A DNA stretch of 64,000 bases from Paeniglutamicibacter psychrophenolicus (GCF_017876575.1 NZ_JAGIOE010000001.1:682001-746000); one strand, 5' to 3'; counted from the stretch's first letter, positions 52,964-60,650 are shown. Numbers and translations are program-made. Notes: a model not told the origin generated them from the sequence alone.

Positions 52964-53251
52964 CTACCCGCCGGCGACCGACTGCATGATCAACACATCC
53001 TGCCCCGGAGATACGGTCGAATCCAGGCCCTGGAGCCTGCGGATGTTGTCCGGGCCGACGAAGATGTTCACGTAGCGGCGCACCTGGCCGCGCTCGTCAC
53101 GCACCCGGCGGGCAAAGAGCGGGTAGCGCTCGCCGAGCGCATCCAGGATCGAACCCACGGTCCCGTCCTCGGGGAGCGGGACCTGCAGGCTTCGCTGGCC
53201 CTCCAGTGCGTTGGCCAGCACCGAGGGCACCTCGACCGTCACCATCGTCAT
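52964..53251 (-). CDS. MoaD/ThiS family ubiquitin-like protein
   Basis: A 95-residue beta-grasp protein ending in SVAGG, the C-terminal di-glycine required for activation by an E1-like enzyme. Other features are VTVEVPSVLANALEGQ at the start, TVGSILDALGERYPLFARRV, RRYVNIFVGPDNIRRLQG and SPGQDVLIMQSVAGG. Such proteins carry sulfur as thiocarboxylate (molybdopterin, thiamine, cysteine synthesis) or modify proteins. No E1 (MoeB/ThiF) or cofactor gene is near. The ATG overlaps the stop of the upstream BNR-repeat gene (ATGA), so the two are translationally coupled, which hints at a shared process. Confidence 0.88.
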   Translation of the reverse strand: MTMVTVEVPSVLANALEGQRSLQVPLPEDGTVGSILDALGERYPLFARRVRDERGQVRRYVNIFVGPDNIRRLQGLDSTVSPGQDVLIMQSVAGG

Positions 53252-54357
53252 TGCGCGGCCCCGGCGAATTGCGCGGCGCGGACGCTGAGCACGTCGGGCA
53301 GGCGCGTCGCGACGGTGGCAAAGTGCGCGCCCTCGTCGTTGCTGGCGAAGACCTCCCCGCCCCGGGTGCCGAAGTAGACGCCCACGGAGCCGGGATGCTC
53401 GTCCACCGCGGCCGCGTCGCGCAGCACGACGTTGTAGTCGGCGTCGGGCAGCCCGTCGTGCTGCTCGCTCCAGCTGTTCCCGGCATCGGTGGAACGGTAG
53501 ACCGACAGGCGCCCGCCCACCGGGATGCGCTCGCCCTCGCCCTGCAGCGGGATGGTCCACACGGTGCCGCCGGTGCGCGGGTGGGACAGGAAGACGAAGC
53601 CGAAGTCGGCGGGCAGCCCCTCGGCAATGCTGATCCATTCGTCGCCCGAGTCATCGGTGCGGTACACCCCGCCGTGGTTCTGGGCGTAGAGCCGGTTCGG
53701 GTCCTGCGCGTCCGCGGTGATGTGGTGGACGCATTGGCCGAATTCCGGATACGGATCGGGGTCGAATCCCACCCGGATGCCCTTGTTCCGCGGCTCCCAG
53801 GAGGTCCCGCCGTCGGTGGTGCGGTACACCCCGCCGGTGCTCATGGCCGCGTGGATGGTGTTCTCGTCCGCCGCGTTGGGGACGATGCTGTGCACCGCGG
53901 CGCCGCCGAAGCCGGCGCCCCACTGGCTGCGGTGCGGGTGGCCCCACAGCCCGCGGTTGAGCTCAAAGCTTTCCCCGGAGTCGGTGGACCTGAAGACGGA
54001 GATCGGTTCGCAGCCGGCCCACACCACCCCGGGGCGTTCGGCGGTGTCCGGGCGCAGGTGCCAGATCCGGGCCAGCGCGGTGTCGGTGTCGGCGGGGAAC
54101 TTGATGGCGCCCTGCTCGGGTTCGGACCAGGTGGCGCCCGCGTCGTCGCTGTAGACGACGGTCGGTCCCCAGTGCCAGTCGTTGACCCCGGCCAGGATGC
54201 GGGTCCGGCCTTCCCGGGTGTCGATGGCGACGGAGGGGACCTCGAGGTTCAGGAAGTGGGGTCCGTTCAGCGTCCAGGCTTCGCGGTCGGTGCTTTCGGC
54301 GAGCCAAAGGCCCTTCTTGGTGCCGATGGCCATGATGGTTCGTTGGTCGTTGTCCAT
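53248..54357 (-). CDS. BNR/sialidase-like repeat protein (WD40/YVTN-type propeller)
   Basis: A 369-residue predicted beta-propeller. Asp-box (BNR) repeats recur: YSDDAGATWSE, FRSTDSGESFEL, YRTTDGGTSWEP, YRTDDSGDEWIS, YRSTDAGNSWSE and ASNDEGAHFATV. It begins MAIGTKKGLWLAESTDREAW with no signal peptide, so it is cytosolic, unlike secreted sialidases. Catalytic sialidase residues are not evident. The start at 54357 is used; upstream codons lie in non-coding sequence. It is coupled to the MoaD/ThiS-like gene. The function is unknown; it could be a scaffold or target for the ubiquitin-like partner (inference). Confidence 0.85.
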   Translation of the reverse strand: MDNDQRTIMAIGTKKGLWLAESTDREAWTLNGPHFLNLEVPSVAIDTREGRTRILAGVNDWHWGPTVVYSDDAGATWSEPEQGAIKFPADTDTALARIWHLRPDTAERPGVVWAGCEPISVFRSTDSGESFELNRGLWGHPHRSQWGAGFGGAAVHSIVPNAADENTIHAAMSTGGVYRTTDGGTSWEPRNKGIRVGFDPDPYPEFGQCVHHITADAQDPNRLYAQNHGGVYRTDDSGDEWISIAEGLPADFGFVFLSHPRTGGTVWTIPLQGEGERIPVGGRLSVYRSTDAGNSWSEQHDGLPDADYNVVLRDAAAVDEHPGSVGVYFGTRGGEVFASNDEGAHFATVATRLPDVLSVRAAQFAGAAQ

Positions 54358-54742
54358 GGCAAACAGTGCAACACCGCAGCGGGCTTGATTCAAGGCCTGG
54401 AGCCCACTGCTTTTGCACAAGATGCCTCGTTGTTTGTTACACGGTGATGCGGTTCCGCCCGTCACGGAAGTGACACATTGGGGTCGTTTTCAGGGGCCCG
54501 AGCATCATGGGAGGGCATCGGAGGACCGAGGGATCATCGATCCGCACCGGGAAGAAGGGTCTCGGCGGGCGTGGGATCGCTGTGGTGGGTGCGGAAAATC
54601 GGCCATGCCGCTTGCGCCCTGGATTTTGACGGATGTAAATTCCACCAATATTCCGCTGTGTGAAAACTAAATACTCCCTTGTGAAAGAATGTGATCCGGG
54701 TTACGTTGCTTGGGAGCTTCCCGCCGTGGGGATTCTTGAGGA
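54358..54742. other. Intergenic region between BNR gene and dctA
   Basis: 385 bases without a supported gene. It contains the small palindrome at 54461-54474 and a possible dctA promoter (TTGACG at 54626-54631, AATATT at 54647-54652, spacing short at 15). A sequence rich in TGTGAA/TGTGA (54657-54695) follows. Short ORFs on both strands here lack ribosome sites and coding character. Confidence 0.6.
54461..54474. promoter_or_regulatory. Small palindrome GTCAC-N4-GTGAC
   Basis: Five-base arms around GGAA lie in the divergent region between the BNR gene and dctA. Possible binding site; regulator unknown. Confidence 0.35.
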
Positions 54743-56248
54743 ATGGATGAAACCGTGAAAACAACGTCAGGTGCCACAGGGGCACGATCGGATGTTCGGC
54801 CCAAAAGGGCGCCGATCTACAAGTCGCTCTTTTTCCAGCTTGCACTTGCCGTTGTAGCGGGGGTGCTCATCGGGCACTTCTGGCCCACGTTGGGTTCGGC
54901 CCTGCGGCCGCTTGGCGACGGCTTCATCATGCTGATCAAGATGATCATTGCCCCGCTGATCTTCCTGGTGATCGTCACCGGCATCGCCGCTGTCGGCGAC
55001 GTCAAGGCCGTGGGCCGCGTCGGGGTCAAGGCGCTGATCTACTTCACCGGCGCAACGCTCTTCGCCCTGGTCTTCGGGCTGATCATCGGCAATATCGTCC
55101 AGCCGGGTGTCGGGCTCAACATCGACCCCGCCACCCTGGACGGCGGGGCCCTGGCGGAAAAGACCGGCGAGGCCAAGGACGCTGCCAGCTTCATCCTGGG
55201 TATCATCCCGGTCAGCGTCATCGGCGCCTTCGCCGACAACATCCTGCTCCAGGTCCTTTTCTTCTCCGTGTTCTTCGGCGCCGCCATCGTGGTCGTCGGC
55301 CAGGAACGCTGCGCACCGGTGCTGAGCCTGTTCGAGATCATCCTCGAACTCATCTTCAAGATCATGAGCTGGATCATGCGGGTCGCCCCGCTGGGCGCAC
55401 TGGGGGCCATGGGCTTCATCATCGGCCAGTACGGCATCGAAACCCTGGGCACCTACGCCAAGCTCATCGTCGCCTGCTACGTCGCCGCCCTGCTGTTCAT
55501 CGGCATTCTGTTCATCATTGCCTGGACCGTGGCACGGGTTCCGCTGTGGCAGTTCATCCGCTACACCCGCGAGGAATTCCTCTTGGCCCTGGGCACGGCC
55601 TCGACCGAGGCGGTCATGCCGCGCATCATGACGAAGCTGACCAACGCCGGTTGCTCGCGTGCAACCACCGGCCTGGTTGTCCCCACCGGCTACTCCTTCA
55701 ACCTCGACGGCGCGGCAATCTACCTCTCCATCTCGCTGCTCTTCCTGGCCCAGGCCTTCGGACACGACCTGACCTTCGGCCAGCAGCTCGGCGCGCTCGG
55801 TGTCCTGCTGCTGACCTCCAAGGGCATGGCCGGGGTTCCCGGCTCGTCCTTCCTTGCCCTCTCGGCCACGGCCGCCGCACTGGGGATCTTCCCGGTTGCG
55901 GGTGTCGCCCTGCTGCTCGGCGCCGACCGCATCATGGACTCCATGCGCGTGGCAGTGAACCTGCTGGGCAACTGCGTGGCAACCTTCGTTGTCGCCAAGT
56001 GGGAAGGCCAGTTCGACCGCGAGGCCATGGTCCGTGCCTTCGCCGGGGAAATCACCAACGAGGACAGTGCCATCATGCTTGGCGAAGAAGACGAATTCCA
56101 CGTCGAAGAAGAGCTGCGCCTGGCCGAGGGCGGGGAGCCGTCGCCGAAGTTCGCCGGCGGACCGACCCGGGGCTCGGCTCCAAGCATCCAGATGTCCCAC
56201 GCAGAACGCCTTCTGGCGGCCAACGGGGTGCCGGAACGCACGGAGTAA
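54743..56248 (+). CDS. dctA: Dicarboxylate/amino acid:cation symporter (DctA-like)
   Basis: A 501-residue DAACS-family transporter importing C4-dicarboxylates (or glutamate/aspartate) with protons or sodium. The helix-rich core has HFWPTLGSALRPLGDGFIML, KMIIAPLIFLVIVTGIAAVG, the serine-rich motif LALGTASTEAVMPRIM, VVPTGYSFNLDGAAIYLSI, and FLALSATAAALGIFPVAGVA followed by DRIMDSMRVAVNLLGNCVAT. The C-terminal tail of about 75 residues is acidic and Pro/Gly-rich. GAGGA abuts the ATG. A large hairpin follows its stop. DctA versus GltP cannot be settled by eye. Confidence 0.88.
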   Translation: MDETVKTTSGATGARSDVRPKRAPIYKSLFFQLALAVVAGVLIGHFWPTLGSALRPLGDGFIMLIKMIIAPLIFLVIVTGIAAVGDVKAVGRVGVKALIYFTGATLFALVFGLIIGNIVQPGVGLNIDPATLDGGALAEKTGEAKDAASFILGIIPVSVIGAFADNILLQVLFFSVFFGAAIVVVGQERCAPVLSLFEIILELIFKIMSWIMRVAPLGALGAMGFIIGQYGIETLGTYAKLIVACYVAALLFIGILFIIAWTVARVPLWQFIRYTREEFLLALGTASTEAVMPRIMTKLTNAGCSRATTGLVVPTGYSFNLDGAAIYLSISLLFLAQAFGHDLTFGQQLGALGVLLLTSKGMAGVPGSSFLALSATAAALGIFPVAGVALLLGADRIMDSMRVAVNLLGNCVATFVVAKWEGQFDREAMVRAFAGEITNEDSAIMLGEEDEFHVEEELRLAEGGEPSPKFAGGPTRGSAPSIQMSHAERLLAANGVPERTE

Positions 56249-56266
56249 CGCCGGCTCTTTGCAGCA

Positions 56267-56320
56267 AAAGCTATCCATGCAGTGGACCGAGGTATTAGTG
56301 TCCGCTGCATGGATAGCTTT
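56267..56320. terminator. 21-bp hairpin after dctA that includes the next start codon
   Basis: 56267-56287 pairs with 56300-56320 (one G-T pair) around a 12-base loop, 18 bases after the dctA stop, followed by CTTAACG. The right arm contains the predicted ATG of the NTF2-like gene (56309-56311). The same bases can act as the dctA terminator and as the start region of the next gene. Confidence 0.8.
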
Positions 56321-56740
56321 CTTAACGACGGCCCGGGCCTGGTTCTTGGCGCCTACTCCGCCGCGGTGAATGGCAAGAACCTCATGGACTTCACGGACCT
56401 TTATGCCCAAGATGTCCATGTCTACGATGCGTGGGGAAAATTTGAATACGTGGGTGCCGAGGCCTGGCAGGCGATGGCGGCCGACTGGTTCGGATCCCTG
56501 GGCAACGAAACGGTCCGGGTGGATTTCGCCGGTGTCCGGGTGCTTGCAGGGGAGAACGTGGCGATGCTTTCTGCAGCGGCTTCGTTTTCGGCTTTCTCTG
56601 CGGACGGCAGGAAGCTGCGCTCGTTGACCAACAGGATGACCATGGGACTGGAGCTGCGCGATTCGAAGTGGCTGATCGTCCACGAGCATTCGTCCCTGCC
56701 GGTCGACATGGAAACCGGCCGGGGGATCTTCGGGTCATAG
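56309..56740 (+). CDS. NTF2-like / SnoaL-type protein
   Basis: A 143-residue single-domain protein of the NTF2-like superfamily (DUF4440/SnoaL-type). A first helix is followed by DFTDLYAQDVHVYDAWGKFE, GAEAWQAMAADWFGSLG, then strands AMLSAAASFSAFSADGRKLR, LTNRMTMGLELRDSKWLIVH and EHSSLPVD. Members bind or isomerise small molecules, or function as immunity/ligand proteins; the ligand is unknown. The start lies within a hairpin and has no ribosome site. TAGTGT seven bases upstream fits a leaderless start. The C-terminal GRGIFGS is encoded by a 19-bp sequence repeated at the end of the next gene. Confidence 0.8.
   Translation: MDSFLNDGPGLVLGAYSAAVNGKNLMDFTDLYAQDVHVYDAWGKFEYVGAEAWQAMAADWFGSLGNETVRVDFAGVRVLAGENVAMLSAAASFSAFSADGRKLRSLTNRMTMGLELRDSKWLIVHEHSSLPVDMETGRGIFGS
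56715..56733 (+). repeat. 19-bp direct repeat, copy 1
   Basis: CCGGCCGGGGGATCTTCGG at the 3-prime end of the NTF2-like gene, identical to 57599-57617. Both copies encode GRGIFG in frame, followed by Ser and TAG. Confidence 0.85.
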
Positions 56741-56898
56741 GACCCCTGTCGCACGTGGCGACCTGTTGCCAGGGAAAAGGACTGCCTGGCCCCTCGGGGA
56801 GCCTTTTCAGGGGCCCTTGTTTTCGGGGTCTTGCGTTGTTTCCCCTGCGGCGTGGGTGCGGTGCGGCGGATGGGGCACCGGTATGGAAAGCTGGATCA

Positions 56899-57624
56899 AT
56901 GATGCCGCAGAACCCGGACAATGCCCGACGGCGGTTTGCCACCGCAGCCATGGCCGGTGTCGCCGTCTACGTCCTGGTCGACGTGGTGCTCCAGTTCCTG
57001 CCCCCGCACTACAGCGTGGTCAGTGACGCCGAAAGCAACCTGGCGGTGGGTCCGTTCGGGTGGATCATGAACCTGAATTTCCTCGGCCGGGCCGTCACCA
57101 CCCTGTGTGCCATCGTTGCCATCAATCGGATCGATCCAGCCTCCGGGCTTCGACGGACCGGGGCGCTCCTGATGGCCGCCGGGGGCCTGTGCTCGGCGGC
57201 GCTGGCCTTTTTCCCGACCGACGTTGATGCCGGGTCCGGCCTGCATGCGGTGACGACGGCGGGCACCGTGCATCTCTACGTGGCCGGCGGCGGATTCCTG
57301 GCCGCGCTGGCCGGCATTCTCGTGCTGACCCGCTGGATGCGCTCCGCCCAGGAGCTGGAAAAGGCCTACCCTGCGGCGTTGATTCTTGCGGCGGTTACTG
57401 CCGGCGGGCTCGCATCGCTGGGACTGGCCGCCGCCGTTGGGCCGGATCTGCTGGGGCTCGCCGAGCGGGTCTGTCTCGCCGGACTGCTCGGCTGGGTACT
57501 GGTGGTGTGCGGGGCCATCAGGCGGTTGCCCCTGAGGACCTGGCCGGCACCCACGGTTCTTCCCGGAGGGGATCCCCTGTCTGCGGGGACGGTCGATCCC
57601 GGCCGGGGGATCTTCGGTTCCTAG
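56899..57624 (+). CDS. DUF998 family membrane protein
   Basis: A 241-residue protein with about six transmembrane helices (first: [19 protein letters not shown]; then [72 protein letters not shown] and [15 protein letters not shown]). The FFPTDVDAG loop after helix 3 is the DUF998 hallmark. The function is unknown. Two adjacent ATGs (56899, 56902) start it, with no clear ribosome site. It ends in the same GRGIFGS as the preceding gene, and its TAG shares CTAG with the convergent YnfA gene. Confidence 0.82.
   Translation: MMPQNPDNARRRFATAAMAGVAVYVLVDVVLQFLPPHYSVVSDAESNLAVGPFGWIMNLNFLGRAVTTLCAIVAINRIDPASGLRRTGALLMAAGGLCSAALAFFPTDVDAGSGLHAVTTAGTVHLYVAGGGFLAALAGILVLTRWMRSAQELEKAYPAALILAAVTAGGLASLGLAAAVGPDLLGLAERVCLAGLLGWVLVVCGAIRRLPLRTWPAPTVLPGGDPLSAGTVDPGRGIFGS
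57599..57617 (+). repeat. 19-bp direct repeat, copy 2
   Basis: Identical to 56715-56733, at the 3-prime end of the DUF998 gene and in the same codon phase. The two copies are 884 bases apart. Confidence 0.85.
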
Positions 57625-57956
57625 GCCCCGCGCGGGCCGTACATGATCAATCCGACCCCGGCCAGGGCGATGGCGGCCCCGGCGATATCCCAACGGTCCG
57701 GTCGGAAACCATCCAGGAGCACCGCCCAGAGCAGGGACCCGGCAATGAAGACCCCGCCGTAGGCCGCCAGGATGCGGCCGAAGTTTGCATCGGGCTGGAA
57801 CGTGGCGACGATTCCATACAGCCCCAGGGCAATGGCCCCGCCGCCGATCCAGAGCCAGCCGCGGTGCTCGCGGATTCCCTGCCACACCAGCCAGGCGCCG
57901 CCGATTTCCAGCAGCGCGGCAACGCCGAAGAGCACAATTGATTTCAACACGGTCAT
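57621..57956 (-). CDS. YnfA family (UPF0060) small membrane protein
   Basis: A 111-residue four-helix protein of the YnfA/UPF0060 family, related to small multidrug resistance exporters. Motifs: [57 protein letters not shown] and [20 protein letters not shown]. It shares its terminal CTAG with the DUF998 gene. Export of toxic cations is suggested by studies of enterobacterial YnfA; the role here is inferred. Longer in-frame ORF sequence upstream of 57956 belongs to the neighbouring gene's other strand. Confidence 0.9.
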   Translation of the reverse strand: MTVLKSIVLFGVAALLEIGGAWLVWQGIREHRGWLWIGGGAIALGLYGIVATFQPDANFGRILAAYGGVFIAGSLLWAVLLDGFRPDRWDIAGAAIALAGVGLIMYGPRGA

Positions 57957-58039
57957 GCCCGCAATCCTTTCATCTTCTTCCAAGGGGTGTTTGCCCCCAC
58001 AGAAGGGGCCCGTTATTCGGCTCACGGCCCGAATCGAGG

Positions 58040-58045
58040 TAACCT
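58040..58045 (+). promoter_or_regulatory. Putative -10 element of the SRPBCC/AHSA1 gene (leaderless)
   Basis: TAACCT ends seven bases before the ATG at 58053. Confidence 0.4.
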
Positions 58046-58052
58046 CGTGCGC

Positions 58053-58499
58053 ATGGATATGGGCGAACTGGTTATTGAACGTGAATTTTCCGCACCCCGC
58101 AGTGCGGTGTGGGCGGCATTTACCGAGCCGGAAATCCTTGCCGAATGGTTTGGCCCCGAGGGCTGGGGCGTGCATGTGGATACCGTGACCATCGAGCCGC
58201 GCGTGGGTGGCGTCCAGAGGTTCGTGATGCACCTGCTGGAGGACCCGACCAAGACCTCGCCGGTGCACGCGACGTTCACCGAGGTCCGTGAGCACGAGCT
58301 GCTGGTCGGGGAGGACGGGCCGCACGAGATGACCCTGAACCTGGTCATTGAAATGCGCGTCGAGTTCGCCGACTGCCCCACGGGGACTGCGCTGCGGATC
58401 ACCCAGGGCCCGCTCCCGGCCGAAGTCCTGGAACCGGCACGTGCCGGTTGGCAATCCTCGTTCACCAAGCTTGACCGCCTGTTCGCCCTGCACCTTTAG
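58053..58499 (+). CDS. SRPBCC / AHSA1-like domain protein
   Basis: A 148-residue activator-of-Hsp90-homologue-1-like START domain. Features are [51 protein letters not shown] and the C-terminal helix [15 protein letters not shown]. Members of this group bind hydrophobic ligands or partner with ArsR regulators; none lies beside it. Two ATGs (58053, 58059) are possible. It diverges from YnfA and is convergent with the SDR gene, 12 bases away. Confidence 0.85.
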   Translation: MDMGELVIEREFSAPRSAVWAAFTEPEILAEWFGPEGWGVHVDTVTIEPRVGGVQRFVMHLLEDPTKTSPVHATFTEVREHELLVGEDGPHEMTLNLVIEMRVEFADCPTGTALRITQGPLPAEVLEPARAGWQSSFTKLDRLFALHL

Positions 58500-58511
58500 C
58501 GGGCGCGGCTC

Positions 58512-59288
58512 CTAGCCGCGACCGACAAACGGCATTCCGGCCGCGGTGATCGTGACCTGGTTGACGGACACCTCGGCGGGGGCGGAGGCCATGAACTCAA
58601 TGGCTGCCGAGGCCTGGTCCATGTCGAAAGTGGGCTCCACCTTGCGGCTGCCGTCGGCCTGCAGAGCGCCCGAGGTTGCGCCGACATCTCTCATCATGTC
58701 CGAGGCGGCGTTGCCGATGTCGATCTGCGAGCAGGTGATGCCGTAGGGGCGGCCATCCAACTCAATGGACTTGGTCAGACCCGTGATTGCGTGCTTGGTC
58801 ACCGCATAGGCGACGGATGCCGGGCGAGGCACCTGGGCGCTGATTGAACCGTTGTTGATGACGCGTCCGCCGCCGGTCTCCTGCATGTGCCTGAACGCAG
58901 CTCCGGCGCAGTACATGGCGCCGCTGAGGTTGACGGCGCAGACCTCTTGCCACTGCTGCGCGGTGAGCTCGCCGATGGTTGCGGACGGCCCAAAGATCCC
59001 GGCATTGTTGAAAAGCACATCGATCTTGCCAAAGCGTTCGATTCCCGCGTTGAAAAGCTTCTCGACGGCGGCCGGGTCGGTGATGTCGGAGGACACCGCG
59101 AGGGCATTGGGATGCCCGGCGGCACTTTGCTCCAGCTGGAGGTTGCGGCGACCGGCCAGGACGACATTCCATCCCGCTTTGAGCATCCGCCCGGTGACGG
59201 CCTTGCCGATTCCGGAACCGGCCCCGGTGACCAAGATGGTTCGAGCGGCGGGTGTGGCAAGTTCCTTGGGTGCGGTCAACGGGATCAT
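58512..59288 (-). CDS. Short-chain dehydrogenase/reductase
   Basis: A 258-residue classical SDR: TGAGSGIG nucleotide motif near residue 21, acceptor loop LAGRRNLQLE suggesting NADP preference, FNNAGIFG, then NNGSISAQ and YAVTK for the catalytic Ser, Tyr and Lys. The region RPYGITCSQIDIGNAASDMM resembles actinobacterial 3-oxoacyl-reductase-like SDRs. The substrate is unknown. It stands alone on the minus strand. Confidence 0.88.
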   Translation of the reverse strand: MIPLTAPKELATPAARTILVTGAGSGIGKAVTGRMLKAGWNVVLAGRRNLQLEQSAAGHPNALAVSSDITDPAAVEKLFNAGIERFGKIDVLFNNAGIFGPSATIGELTAQQWQEVCAVNLSGAMYCAGAAFRHMQETGGGRVINNGSISAQVPRPASVAYAVTKHAITGLTKSIELDGRPYGITCSQIDIGNAASDMMRDVGATSGALQADGSRKVEPTFDMDQASAAIEFMASAPAEVSVNQVTITAAGMPFVGRG

Positions 59289-59447
59289 CCTTTGGAAATA
59301 AAGCTGTCGTTTTGGGTGGTTGCGGGCAGGGATCTGCCCGTGGGAGGACTTTGGTTCCCAGACTACCGAAGCCGCAGCCGAGGTGGCTGGATGGTGGAAA
59401 CCATGCGCAACGGTGTCGGCTCTTCGGGGTATTTCGGGGACATGCCA

Positions 59448-59485
59448 ACGGTGGGATTCCGTGGCTGTGCCTGGAATCCCACCGT
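59448..59485. terminator. 13-bp hairpin downstream of the 63-residue gene
   Basis: ACGGTGGGATTCC (59448-59460) pairs with GGAATCCCACCGT (59473-59485) around a 12-base loop. It lies between the small minus-strand gene (stop at 59570) and the SDR start (59288). The rest of the 281-base gap shows no gene. Confidence 0.65.
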
Positions 59486-59569
59486 GGTGTTCATGCTGCC
59501 TGGAGGTCGCGCGTCGGCGCTCGCGGGGACCGGAGCGACCGCTCGGACTGCCTCGGCCGGGGCCGGCGG

Positions 59570-59761
59570 CTAGCTGCGTGCGGTGCGGAAGCGCGACCAG
59601 AAACCGATGCGCGCCTTGGAGCCTCGCGGACCGCGGCTCATGTCGGGGTCGAGTCCACCGATGGGGTGGAACATTCCTGTACTTAGCGCCGTCGAGAGCT
59701 CCGGAACGACGTGCGGGATTTTCTCGCTGATTGCTTCAACGATGGGCTGGGTGATTTTCAT
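59570..59761 (-). CDS. Hypothetical small protein (63 aa)
   Basis: A strong ribosome site AGAGGAGGAACGC directly before the ATG at 59761 supports a real gene. The 63-residue product starts MKITQPIVEAISEKIPHVV, has a middle PELSTALSTGMFHPIGGLDP, and ends in a basic tail KARIGFWSRFRTARS (about eight Arg/Lys in the last 25 residues). No signal peptide or membrane helix; I recognise no family. The AT-rich upstream region (59790-59830) is a plausible promoter. A hairpin terminator follows, so it is probably transcribed alone. Confidence 0.65.
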   Translation of the reverse strand: MKITQPIVEAISEKIPHVVPELSTALSTGMFHPIGGLDPDMSRGPRGSKARIGFWSRFRTARS

Positions 59762-60088
59762 GCGTTCCTCCTCTAAGCGGCGAGATTCCAAGATATGGAA
59801 TCTTAATATTGCTTGGTGAAATTAAGTATGTAGGTGATTCGGTGGAATGGCAAGGGGTCGACGTAATTTATTTCACATCCGGATTGGCGCCGAGACCGCG
59901 GGGTGAACCGAAAGATTTTCGGCAGGCCCCCCTTGACGGAACGGCTGTGATGCGGGTTACATGGTGTGAGCACGAAGTTCCACCATCCAGAAACATCGAG
60001 TCGAATCCGGTTTCCAAAATCGGTTGTAAGGGTGTTCAGCCCTGGATGGTGCAAGCAACTCAAGCAGGATGAAAGAGCTGACCACCCC
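59762..60088. other. Intergenic region upstream of the urate operon
   Basis: 327 bases without a supported gene. It holds a hairpin CCGAAA-GAT-TTTCGG (59908-59922) and a possible promoter for the plus strand (TTGACG 59933-59938, TTACAT 59957-59962). A ten-base inverted repeat lies further on: CACCATCCAG at 59981-59990 and CTGGATGGTG at 60042-60051, which could fold the operon leader. Its AT-rich left end is the likely promoter of the 63-residue gene. Confidence 0.55.
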
Positions 60089-60595
60089 ATGAACATTTCC
60101 AGTTTCAATGCACTCGACTCGAATGCCGCTGCCGCAGTCCTTCAACCATGTGCCGACATCGATCGCTGGGTTGAAGCCATTGTTGCTGCCCGCCCGTTCG
60201 CTTCGGCCAACGAACTGCTGGAAACCGCAGCAACCGCTGCATCCCCCTTCACCGAAGCGGAAATCGACGCAGCCCTGGCCCACCACCCCCGCATCGGGGA
60301 ACGCGCCGCCGGCTCCTCGGCGGAAGCCACGCTCAGCCACCTCGAACAATCCGGCCTGGACATCGACGAGCGGATAGCAGCAGACCTCCTGGTTGGAAAC
60401 CGCGCCTACGAAGAGCGGTTCTCCCGCGTCTTCCTCATCCGGGCAGCGGGACGAACCAGCGAAGAAATCCTTGCCGAACTGCACCGGCGCCTCGCCAACG
60501 ACCCCGCCACCGAGATGGCGGAAGTCGGCGAACAGCTGCGCGCCATCGCGCTGTTGCGCCTCACCTCGGCCTTCGACGCCGTGCCCGCGCAATAG
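60089..60595 (+). CDS. uraD: 2-oxo-4-hydroxy-4-carboxy-5-ureidoimidazoline (OHCU) decarboxylase
   Basis: A 168-residue helical enzyme for the third step of urate breakdown, giving S-allantoin. Signature HHPRIGERAAGSSAEATLSH (catalytic His in HPRIG), RAYEERFSRVFLIRAAGRTS, and EILAELHRRLANDPATEMAE. The start at 60089 is used; codons upstream belong to the leader. First gene of the unit uraD - HIU hydrolase - uricase - permease. Confidence 0.94.
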   Translation: MNISSFNALDSNAAAAVLQPCADIDRWVEAIVAARPFASANELLETAATAASPFTEAEIDAALAHHPRIGERAAGSSAEATLSHLEQSGLDIDERIAADLLVGNRAYEERFSRVFLIRAAGRTSEEILAELHRRLANDPATEMAEVGEQLRAIALLRLTSAFDAVPAQ

Positions 60596-60650
60596 AACGC
60601 GCCCCCGGACCTTTTCACTTCCACTCATCGAACCCCAAAGGAGTCTCTTG

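Noticed and set aside
51800-54357. Grouping the TDT transporter with the MoaD/BNR pair as one system
   Set aside because: The TDT gene has its own ribosome site and a possible -10 box, and a 60-base gap separates it. Shared direction alone is not enough.
54413-54845. Small ORFs on both strands between the BNR gene and dctA
   Set aside because: No ribosome sites, no coding character, and they overlap promoter-like sequence.
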